Assembly (NCBI RefSeq): GCF_040954835.1
Contig: NC_090696.1
Coordinates: forward strand, 59,240,222-59,304,221
Length of the DNA stretch: 64,000 nt
DNA from: Lepisosteus oculatus
Lineage: Eukaryota; Chordata; Actinopteri; Semionotiformes; Lepisosteidae
Direction: 5' to 3'
Below the pieces are notes generated by a model. The model was not told where the DNA came from and did not search any database. It saw only the letters and a list, made by a program, of their open reading frames with translations. The translations under genes were made by a program, and so were the position numbers. Below, piece by piece: positions 40,661 through 49,925 of the stretch (position 1 is the first letter of the stretch; the number at the start of each line of letters is the position of its first letter).

Positions 40661-41052
40661 TAACATTTGAAAATGAGAGATCATTTCATTATCCCATGAT
40701 TTACTGGACACATTGTTCCTATTGCCATATATTTGAGTATTTGGTTTTAAATATGTTTCTATTACATTTGTGACATACTCCAACAGGATTTTCTCAGTTT
40801 ATCAACATTTGGACAATGCTTCATTATTGCAATCATTTTGCCCACCACTAAGGACACAGTTCTTCAAGTCTGAAAGAGATCCGGTGCTCATTTCCATGTC
40901 ACACAAGGGATCTTCAAGAAGAAGTGTAATGGAAATTTCATCCTTCCATCAATTATTTAACCACGGGCCTGTCCCAGCAAGCAGTGGGCACAAGGTGGGA
41001 TACACCCTGGATGGGATACCAGTATATTACAGAGCTTACACAGATACACATA

Positions 41053-42682
41053 CAGTGCCTTGCGAAAGTATTCGACCCCCTTGAACTTTTCAACCTTTTA
41101 CCACATTTCAGGCTTCAAACATAAAGATATACATTTTTTATTTTATGTGAAGAATCACCAACAAGTGGGACACAATTGTGAAGTGGAACGAAATCTATTG
41201 GATTTTTGAAACTTTTTTAACTAATAAAAAAATGAAAAGTGGGGCGTGCAAAATTATTCGGCCCCCTTGCGTTAATACTTTGTAGAGCCACCTTTTGCTG
41301 CGATTACAGCTGCAAGTCGCTTGGGGTATGTCTCTATCAGTTTTGCACATCGAGAGACTGAAATTCTTGCCCATTCTTCCTTGCAAAACAGCTCGAGCTC
41401 AGTGAGGTTGGATGGAGAGCGTTTGTGAACAGCAGTTTTCAGCTCTTTCCACAGATTCTCGATTGGATTCAGGTCTGGATTTTGACTTGGCCATTCAAAC
41501 ACCTGGATACGTTTATTTGTGAACCATTCCTTTGTAGATTTTGCTGTATGTTTGGGATCATTGTCTTGTTGGAAGATAAATCTCCGTCCCAGTTTCAGGT
41601 CTTTTGCAGACTCCAACAGGTTTTCATCCAGAATGGTCCTGTATTTGGCTGCATCCATCTTCCCCTCAATTTTAACCATCTTCCCTGTCCCTGCTGAAGA
41701 AAAGCAGGCCCAAACCATGATGCTGCCACCACCACGTTTGACAGTGGGGATGGTGTGTTGAGGGTGATGAGCTGTGTTGCTTTTACGCCAAACATATCGT
41801 TTTGCATTGTGGCCAAAAAGTTCGATTTTGGTTTCATCTGACCAGAGCACCTTCTTCCACATGTTTGGGGTGTCTCCCAGGTGGCTTGTGGCAAACTTTA
41901 GACGAGACTTTTTATGGATATCTTTGAGAAATGGCTTTCTTCTTGCCACTCTTCCATAAAGGCCAGATTTGTGCAGTGTAAGACTGATTGTTGTCCTATG
42001 GACAGACTCTCCCACCTCAGCTGTAGTTCTCTGCAGTTCATCCAGAGTGATCATGGGCCTCTTGGCTGCATCTCTGATCAGTCTTCTCCTTGTCTGAGCT
42101 GAAAGTTTAGAGGGACGGCCAGGTCTTGGTAGATTTGCAGTGGTCTGATACTCCTTCCATTTCAAGATGATCGCTTGCACAGTGCTCCTTGGGATGTTTG
42201 AAGCTTGGGAAATCTTTTTGTATCCAAATCCGTCTTTAAACTTCTCCACAACAGTATTACGGACCTGCCTGGTGTGTTCCTTGGTCTTCATGATGCTCTC
42301 TGCACTTTCAACAGAACCTTGAGACTATCACAGAGCAGGTGCATTTATACAGAGACTTGATTACACACAGGTGGATTCTATTTATCACCATCAGTCATTT
42401 AGGACAACATTGGATCATTCAGAGATCCTCGCTGAACTTCTGGAGTGAGTTTGCTGCACTGAAAGTAAAGGGGCCGAATAATTTTGCACGCCCCAATTTT
42501 CATTTTTTTATTAGTTAAAAAAGTTTCAAAAATCCAATAGATTTTGTTCCACTTCAAAATTGTGTCCCACTTGTTGGTGATTCTTCACATAAAATAAAAA
42601 ATTTATATCTTTATGTTTGAAGCCTGAAATGTGGCAAAAGGTTGAAAAGTTCAAGGGGGCCGAATACTTTCGCAAGGCACTG
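41053..42682 (-). mobile_element. Tc1/mariner transposon, complete, 1630 bp
   Basis: Terminal inverted repeats of about 215 bp (41053-41267 and 42468-42682) begin CAGTGCCTTGCGAAAGTATT. The outer motif (gcgaaagtattcg.cccccttg) recurs in diverged form at the inner ends (gtgcaaaattattcggcccc), an IR/DR arrangement. Flanked by TA on both sides (41051-41052 and 42683-42684), the standard Tc1 target duplication. It encodes one intact transposase on the - strand. The ends and coding sequence resemble a Tc1-like family widespread in fishes. Confidence 0.95.
41272..42291 (-). CDS. Tc1-family transposase, intact ORF
   Basis: Cut-and-paste DDE transposase, 339 residues, the normal length for Tc1-like proteins. 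The N-terminal half (about 1-110) holds two helix-turn-helix units that bind the terminal repeats, joined by a GRPSK linker at 58-62. The catalytic triad is complete: D152 (WSDET), D243 (QQDNDPKHTA) and E278 (NPDLNPIENLW), with 34 residues between the second Asp and the Glu, hence DD34E. A glycine-rich box (KRGGGSIMVW) is at 185-194. No frameshift or stop. Compared with the partial copy at 63359 it differs at three residues: R186 for H, D222 for E, N271 for S. Since H and S are usual at these places in Tc1 transposases, this copy may carry slightly damaging changes; activity is unknown. Confidence 0.93.
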   Translation of the reverse strand: MKTKEHTRQVRNTVVEKFKDGFGYKKISQASNIPRSTVQAIILKWKEYQTTANLPRPGRPSKLSAQTRRRLIRDAAKRPMITLDELQRTTAEVGESVHRTTISLTLHKSGLYGRVARRKPFLKDIHKKSRLKFATSHLGDTPNMWKKVLWSDETKIELFGHNAKRYVWRKSNTAHHPQHTIPTVKRGGGSIMVWACFSSAGTGKMVKIEGKMDAAKYRTILDENLLESAKDLKLGRRFIFQQDNDPKHTAKSTKEWFTNKRIQVFEWPSQNPDLNPIENLWKELKTAVHKRSPSNLTELELFCKEEWARISVSRCAKLIETYPKRLAAVIAAKGGSTKY

Positions 42683-42900
42683 TATACACTGACACCAGGG
42701 CCTATTTTCACAGATGCCAATTTGTTTGCCAGTATGTCTTTAGACTGTGTGGAGACAACAGAGCACCCAGAGGAAACCTGTGAACACGGGGGAGAACATA
42801 CAAACACCCTGCAGATAACACCCCAGAAACTGAGCCCTTGGCCCCAGTTCTACAAGGCTTCAATACTGCAATGCGTAACCACTGTGCCACCATGCCACCC

Positions 42901-44018
42901 AATGGAAATTCCAATCGATTCAATAATTTTAATAATTATAAATTATATTCGCAGATCAAGAAAATTAACATTTTGGCATATTAGACTGAAAACCCATGGT
43001 ATGATAATACATGTGCAAGAAGCCATTGATAATAAATACAGATCCAGTAATTCATCAATTTACCTTGAAGAACAAGTTTATCAGGCCATACTGTAGTATT
43101 TAGATGGTGAGGCTAAAACATTATTTAAGATAAACTAATACTGAGTGTTAACGCCTCAGATGAACGGTTGTTTCTTATGGCATCCTGAGAGTGTTTCTCA
43201 GCAATTAAAATCTTCACAAACCACACACACTGAACAGGTTAGAGTGATCACTTTCAGAGAAGAAGCACAGGATCCAGTCTGAGGCTTTATATTAGGTGAC
43301 AGGTTTATTGGAACATCCAGGCAAGTTAGAAGCTTTGATCACCTCCATACAGCAGGCTTCTACATTAAGTCAGATTGTCAGGCACTGTACTGTACAGTCA
43401 GGCTGCCAAACACACCAAGGCCAAATGCAGTCTGCAAATGTAAAGGCTAAGAAATAAACCCAAACCAGTGAAATAACACATTTCCATTATACTGTCCTTG
43501 ATTCCTTACTTACAGTATATAAGGAATATGTGGCTTGAAGTTCACTAATCAAAATGACATCGACAGCATGTATGACCTCCAGCAGAACTGCTAAGACCCT
43601 GAGAGGATTTAATCTGTCATGCACAGCTTAATAAAGATTTACTGCAATCCTGTTAAACAAAACTAAGGACATGTGCAAGGTACACTTCAAATGCAGACAA
43701 AATATAATTGAATAACATACTTTGCATCCAATGAAAACAATGAATTTTTGTGGAACTTTGCATTTTTGTCTGTATTATCGCTATAAAGGACATTGGCTGG
43801 TCTCAATGGTCTGTAGTCCACAATTGCACTATCTGACCAGGATCTGCAAAAATATATATTTTTCTTCAATACACAATTTTTCTGCATTATTGTAAGTGAA
43901 ATAGTGTGTCTTATATCCATATTTTGCTTTTGTCTTTGTGGGCTTAACTAAACCTTTGAATGTATTAAATTATTTAAAATACACATTGAAATCCTGATAT
44001 ATATATATACAACATAGG
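42901..44018. other. Intergenic DNA, nothing recognised
   Basis: AT-rich. The part at 43260-43400 (gaggctttatattaggtgac) may be an old repeat, but I cannot place it. Confidence 0.35.
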
Positions 44019-44690
44019 GTGGCACAGTAGCATTGGGTTCAATTCCAGACCTGGGGTGCTATCTGTGTTGAGTTTGTATGTTCTCCTCAATTATAAGAGG
44101 TTTTTGCTTGAGTGCTCTGGTTTCTTCCCACAGTCCAGATAAAGCATACTGGTAGGCTAATTGCCTACTGAAAAAACAGGTCTGTCAGCTAGCTCCAAGA
44201 GATGTAAAAACAGACCCCTGTGGATTGCCAGAGAGACGATTAGTGAAGTCTATATGGTGAACAGGTTCAGTGGAAGCAAAGTATCCAAGACGCGAGGCAA
44301 AAGAGTAGTCCAAAAGTCGAAAGCAGGGAGTCGAAAAAGAAGAATAGTTTAGGGCGTAGTGTGGAGCAGCTCTTCTTGAGGAGTTCTCCATAGTGAGCAA
44401 GGGCAGGATGTGAAGAGAGCGTTTTAAGTAGGAAAAGTGCGTGGGCTTAATTAGGGCGGGAGTGTTCAGTGCATGTGGGAATGCGATGGTGCTTGTGCGA
44501 CAGAGTGCGCTTCATGACATGGCCCTGGTGTATGTGTCTTGTGAACAGGTCAGTGTGTCAGTGTGTGCCCAGTGATGGTCTGGCGTCCTGTCCAGGGTGT
44601 ACTCTTCCTTGTTGGGGATAGGCTCCACTCCCCTGAATTGGAAGACCAAAACTGGAAGAACCGATTAGAAAATGGATGAATGGATATAAA
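44019..44690 (+). repeat. tRNA-type SINE, family B, interrupted by an LTR-like insert
   Basis: Head and body at 44019-44170 (gggtggcacagtagcattgg, gttcaattccagacctgggg, gagtttgtatgttctcctca, tggtttcttcccacagtcca). The tail resumes at about 44555-44690 (cagtgtgtgcccagtgatgg, cgtcctgtccagggtgtact, gataggctccactcccc, gattagaaaatggatgaatg). The segment between is foreign. Confidence 0.75.
44183..44543. mobile_element. LTR-like insertion inside a SINE
   Basis: The insert begins TGTCAGCT and contains CATGACA at 44513-44519. It is more GC-rich than its surroundings and shares a gagtagtccaaaagtc / aaagcagg motif pair with the candidate LTR at 37656-38154 (gagcaaaagtctaaagccagg). The 8-mer aacaggtc occurs at both borders (44175-44182 and 44544-44551). 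An 8-bp duplication is unusual for an LTR, and if the LTR ends at 44519 there is no duplication, so the class is uncertain. Confidence 0.35.
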
Positions 44691-45756
44691 TGTACGTGAA
44701 AGCTCTTACTAAACTAAATGGACTAACGTTTTTTATATATATGTTATTCTGTATTTTTTGGTTAAATGTTTCAAAACACACTTCTTAGTGGTTTAGTTAG
44801 GATGTGCATAGGTGTTAACATTTTGTATTGTCTGAAATTGTTGATAGATCAATTGAGATTATTTATAATAAGGTTATTCACCCCACCAACAATTTATAAA
44901 TCTGCCAACTTTTATTGTTTCCATACTTTTGTATTACTACTCTGTAAGCAAAAATGACGGACAGTAGTCCTGGTCAGTACATGCACGGTACACCTATCTT
45001 AGCACAGAACCATTAGCCTTGGAAAATCATACACTTGTATGCCTTGACTTTTTGATGATATTGTATTGTCTCTTTGTGTGCATGCCTGTTAATATGGAAT
45101 AGTAACATTTACAAAAAACGTGTGCAAACATTTGAAAAGACTGTGATGCTAAACCTGCCACATCGTTTTTTTAAACAACAAACCTCTAATGCTACAAAGA
45201 GCCTTCAGGCTTCTGTTCTGCTCCAGGCCTGGATTATCAAAATTCTCGAATTAAATTTAGAAGAATGAGACAAACCATAACAATGCAATTGTGAATAGAG
45301 ATTGTAATGTACAGTGGAGGGTCTCGCATACCCATTGGCTATCAAATGCTTTATGTCTGTTTTAGATCCAGCCAATGTCTGTCCAACACTCAGAGGGAAA
45401 CAATGTTCTATTGCTACAGTACTCGATCCAGTCTGATGTCCACATTTGGTGTCCTATTCCAGCTCTTCATCGACCTCGGCCTGGACAGTATACTGTTACT
45501 ATCTTTGTGTTGTCCGTGAAGCCAGGCCGAGCTCACCATCTACATGTCCGTGAAGAACAAGATCTCAGGTGCCAGGTCTGTAAAAGTGGAGAGGATGTCT
45601 GGTGAGAAGCAGATTAATGTTATAGCCAATGTGTTACAAATTACAGAAGAATTTGAGTATGTTCAAGAATGTCAAGTGTTGTAATAATAATTTGCCTAGA
45701 ACTGTAAATAAAGTATTGCTTTTTCACCTCTAAATATTGTGTGAAATGCCTTTGTT
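44691..45756. other. Intergenic DNA with a possible decayed coding fragment
   Basis: Mostly AT-rich. The stretch 45360-45700 has protein-like composition in shifting frames and is followed by AATAAA at 45707-45712; see findings. No family recognised. Confidence 0.3.
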
Positions 45757-46105
45757 GAAAAAGGAGTGGTTAACATTTCTGCCTTGCAGCATTTGGTCCA
45801 TGGTTCAGTTCTGGACCTGGGGTGCTATTTGTGTAGAGTTTGTATGTTTGTATTGTATGGCTTTTCTCCTGGTGCTCTGGTTTCCTCCAACAGCCCAAAA
45901 ACATGCTTGTAGGTTGATTGGTTTCAGGAAAAATTTGCCCTAGATGTGAGTGTGTGGGCGGTTCTGTGTTATTGACTGTGTCTTTGTGTCTACCCTGTGA
46001 CAGACTGATGTCCCATCCGGGGTGTATCCTGCCTTGTGACTGTTACTTGCAGAGATCTTGTTCCTTTCAATTGGATGAAGCAATTATAGAAATAATGGGT
46101 AGGGG
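45757..46105 (+). repeat. tRNA-type SINE, family B
   Basis: gagtggttaacatttctgcc, ggttcagttctggacctggg, gtgtagagtttgtatgtttg, ggtgctctggtttcctccaa, gtgacagactgatgtcccat and cggggtgtatcctgccttgt follow in the family order. The tail becomes degenerate after 46050. Confidence 0.75.
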
Positions 46106-46694
46106 TGATTTTTCTATTTGCTGTATTTGTATTTGTATATGTATTTATTTGTTAGATATAGAGATGTGTATACTGTATAGGGTTGGGAGAGATTTCTAAA
46201 AGTTATTGTCCTGAATGTTTGATATATTTTTTATTGTCGTGACATAACTGATTAAAGCACCCTTGCAATGTCAAATTTTGGCTTTACTCTATTTGTGATT
46301 TTAAAATTCACAATTTTAAAAATCCCACAAAATCTCTCTAAGGGTCCAGTTAGATATTAAACAGTTTGTCATGTCATGTTACAGAAGGTATAGAATAACA
46401 TATACCAGTACTCCATGAAATGACTTTTTTAATGGACATTCTGTACCTTACTCTTTATAATACTGCACATCCAGAACCACTTTGTGAACATGCAGAATTA
46501 TTTGAAGTCTCATGCCAGAACCTTTGAGTTAGAGAGCAGAATATCCTCACTTGGATCATCCAACAGCAGAGAGAAAGGATTTACTTTAATTATATTTTCA
46601 TCAGAATTGTCATTACTTTTCCTCTTGGGTTGAAAATCCTTACTCTTGGTCTCAGACTAATAGAATATTTCTTAATCAGGAAACTTTCTAAAGG
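46106..46694. other. Intergenic DNA, nothing recognised
   Basis: AT-rich, no feature. Confidence 0.4.
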
Positions 46695-46698
46695 AAGC

Positions 46699-47130
46699 TG
46701 ATGGAGTCTGCTAGCAGAATCTATATGTTACTCTGTACCCATATACTGTAGTGGTAGGAGCTGTGAACTCCTGCTGAATTCACATGCTAAACTCTAACCT
46801 TCACGCTTGCTTTAGCACAGATACTTCTTCTTTCCCTGTACTGAGCTCCCATCCTCTGTACTAAACTCCTGATGGGGACAGCATGTTTATACTAAACTCC
46901 TGATAAGGAAGGAATATTTTAAGTGCTTTCTGAGTCCTGGAGTTTCTTGAGAAAGCTATCTCAAAGACAGGAGGGGGAGGGTGTAGAGAAAAGTATATAT
47001 AAGCTATGTAAAGCCATATCCCCTCTGAGCAATACAATAATAAGCCTCAAATGTGTTGTTCCTTGAATGCACACAATAAAGCTTGGCTTGAGGAACGGAC
47101 ACTTCAGGCTCAAATCTCTTGGTTTCTACA
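46699..47130 (+). mobile_element. Candidate solo LTR of an endogenous retrovirus-like element, 432 bp
   Basis: Begins TG (tgatggagtctgctagcaga) and ends CA (ttggtttctaca). The 4-mer AAGC flanks both sides (46695-46698 and 47131-47134). Internally there is a short U3-type duplication (tactaaactcctgat at about 46860 and 46892), a TATA box (tatataag, about 46993) and AATAAAGCTTGGCTTGAGG at 47086 in the position of an R-region polyadenylation signal. No primer-binding site or coding sequence follows, so it is a solo LTR. It carries no viral gene. Boundaries are inferred from the TG..CA ends plus the 4-bp duplication. Confidence 0.55.
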
Positions 47131-47134
47131 AAGC

Positions 47135-49560
47135 TGAAGAGTGTTTTCTATGTAACTTAAAGAGTTTGTGTTCATCAATATCACGTACAGTACATGTTGG
47201 GAATATGTTGGGAAATGTCCTTTTTATGAAAAACAATAGTTTTGCTCAGTGTTGTTGTTACAGTAGCTATTTGATTTGATGTCTCCTTTTCCATCTGAAT
47301 CTGAAAAGTCACTAATTACTTTCTTCATACTTAACTTTTAGCTTTAAGAAAGTCTTAAGGCATGCTGACTAATATTGCCAGTTTTAAGAAACAGCGACAT
47401 GAAAAGACTTTATGACTAACTCCATGATTGCTTCAGACCAGCTGTGGCACTGTATCAGTTTGGGTTAACAAAACACAAACTCGTCTTTAATAGGATTAAA
47501 GGATATCACACATGGCAGTAAAAGCGAAATGCTGACATGACAAAAAAGGAATTAAATCTTGCCTGCTGAGGGTAATCCACTGTTCTGCTCCTCCTCATTC
47601 AAGGTTACCCAGCATGCAGATAAGGTACCCAAGGTGGGTGAAAGGAAACTGAACAAAATTCAGTGGTCAGGGCAAGGTGAATTTCAATAAACTGAAAAAC
47701 TAAGCTACCGCTTTGAATTTTGTTGACAGTAACTGTAATTCTTCAAACTGTTCAGTATTGAAGGAACAAGATTTCCTTTATCGCTGGTAGATTCCTAGCA
47801 ATAGTTAATACAAAACAAAAGAATGTGGGAAAAGTCAATGGAAATTGTTCTATATTTTGTCATAGTTAGGTCAGGAATTGCAACCCAGTAGCTGTTTAAC
47901 ACTTGATAATGATCAACAACATAACAGTAGAATTACTTTTGCCATGGTGTAAGCTCTAAATAATGTGGTGATTTAACCAGATGAATTAGGAAACCTGGTG
48001 GAAATCCAGAAAGAACACCACAGAAAATAACAAATGTGTCCCACTTGTCAGTCTTCCTCCCCCTCTAATTAGAGACTAGTCCGAGTCACCTCAGGTGACA
48101 GAAGAGGAGCTAAGTCCTTTTTAGATATTAATAAAGGTCACCTCATTTGAGATTATTGTGTACAACAGGCCAATTAATAGGGAGGTCCAAGTTTGATGGA
48201 GTGGGCAGGAGTGTCTGATTCTATAGAACACCTGTAGTAATTAATGGCAAATTACTGCACAAAGCACACTGATAAAAGTTCTGGAGCCTCACCTCCTGTA
48301 GGCTCATCTCCAAAGACATAACAGCCAAATGTGGCTACCCTAGATTGCCCTTTTCTTCTTGGCCCTGCAATAAACACGCATCCCTCCTGTTGGTAATCTT
48401 TTTAATTATCATAAAGAACCCAAGTAAGTTGTAAAAATAAAATAATTACTTTGTGATTTATTTTTCTTACTATAAGTAGAATATTTATTAATCCTATTCT
48501 AGAAGTTCTACATGAAATGAAATAGCAATTTTCAAACCAGTTTTGGATAATTTGGCTGTTAGTTTAGTAGTTCATTTTCTTACTGTATTACTGTTACTAA
48601 TAATAGCAATTTGCTGTTTGAAAGGTATGTCATATTACACTGCGGTAAGTTTAAAACGTAGCACCCAACCCAGTTTTCACAAGCTCTATAAGAGATACTG
48701 CTGTACTGGCACTGTTCTTATCAAAGCTAAAGTACTTTATAGTTTCAATATTCTTGTGTTGAATATACAGTACAGTAGTTTGTGTGGGTAGCGACTGTGA
48801 AACTGGGTGCTTTGATTTTTTTTGTGTGTCAATAGGAAGCCAATGATGTATGGTATCAATAATGTATAAATTCAAAATAAGTGTGTAATTTGTTCAATTT
48901 CTGGCATATGTGATACAGTATGAATTAAATTTTCCTAATCTATTTGGTATAGATTGTCAACAGCTCGCATGACTCATTAAACACACTGAAATGAAATTTG
49001 CTATATCTTAATATATAAAGAGCATGCACATAAAGTTGCACCAAAGTGCTACAACCTGTTAAAAATGTAAGACCAGTAACAAAGTTCTTTATATATCGTG
49101 ATGTTCAGTTTATGAGAATAGCAACCATGTTATTCTTAAAACTGTTAAACAGTCGAATGTTATGAAAGTAATATTCAATTCAACACACTTTAAAAAATCA
49201 AGAAGAAAGAGTTTCATAAAAGACACTTAAACCTGCATTTTTGTTAAAGTATTAGTACTGTATTCAGATTGTATACCCTGATCTTTAAAAGAATCACACT
49301 GTTATTTTTGTACTTTGCATAAGCTTTTCAGATTTAAGCAATTATAAAACTTTAAACAAAAAAAAATTGTCCATCAGACAATGCAAGGCTGTAATGTACA
49401 TTTCTTGCAATTATTTTATTGCTATTGATGCGTTAACATTATTGTGTTAGGCAGCGCTGTTGTATTAAAAGCAAACTTATACTGTATGTTGCCCAGAGAG
49501 GATGCAGTGCAAATTGCTTCACAAAATAACACACTACCAATTGTTTCTTCTTCTGTGTGC
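47135..49560. other. Intergenic DNA upstream of cnga1
   Basis: Unique sequence without coding-like ORFs. Part of it (48040-48220) has two close palindromes and is listed under findings as a possible regulatory element. Confidence 0.4.
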
Positions 49561-49584
49561 CACAGCAGTGTAGCTCATTCATAT

Positions 49585-49925
49585 TTATGAGCTTCCACTC
49601 AGGTGGGGGATAATGGTGACTTTGCTCTTGTCATTTTCATCTATCTCCCAAATCCGCAAATCCTGCACAGGGTCAATCCTTGACGAGACAGGCAGAGCCA
49701 TGCTGCAGCCCTTCAATAATATTAATTCTATCCAATAATAATTAAAGACAAAATTGATGATTTTGTTTGAGGGGGCAATTGCATGCCTCGTGATACGGAT
49801 GGCCTTTTGACCACATGGGAGAATGACATCTGATTCTAGTTGCCTTTGCCTGCGAGGAATTATTGTGACATGTAGGATTCCGTAAAATAAAAAAGGAGCA
49901 GTTTGATTTGCTGACAACTAGCATT
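49585..49925. promoter_or_regulatory. Possible conserved non-coding element
   Basis: A block of balanced base composition without repeats or coding character, rich in homeodomain-type sites (taattaaag, caattgatgattttg, ggcaattgcatgcc). It differs clearly from its AT-rich surroundings. No comparison was possible, so conservation is a guess. Confidence 0.2.

Larger units (their letters stand above)
40935..42900 (-). repeat. tRNA-type SINE, family B, interrupted by Tc1 element
   Basis: Minus-oriented family B copy in two parts, about 40935-41050 (tail) and 42685-42900 (body and head, ending aatgcgtaaccactgtgcca on the + strand). The 1630-bp Tc1 element sits between them. Confidence 0.8.

Noticed and set aside
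41425-41959. + strand ORFs within the Tc1 element
   Set aside because: They are shadows on the strand opposite the intact transposase.
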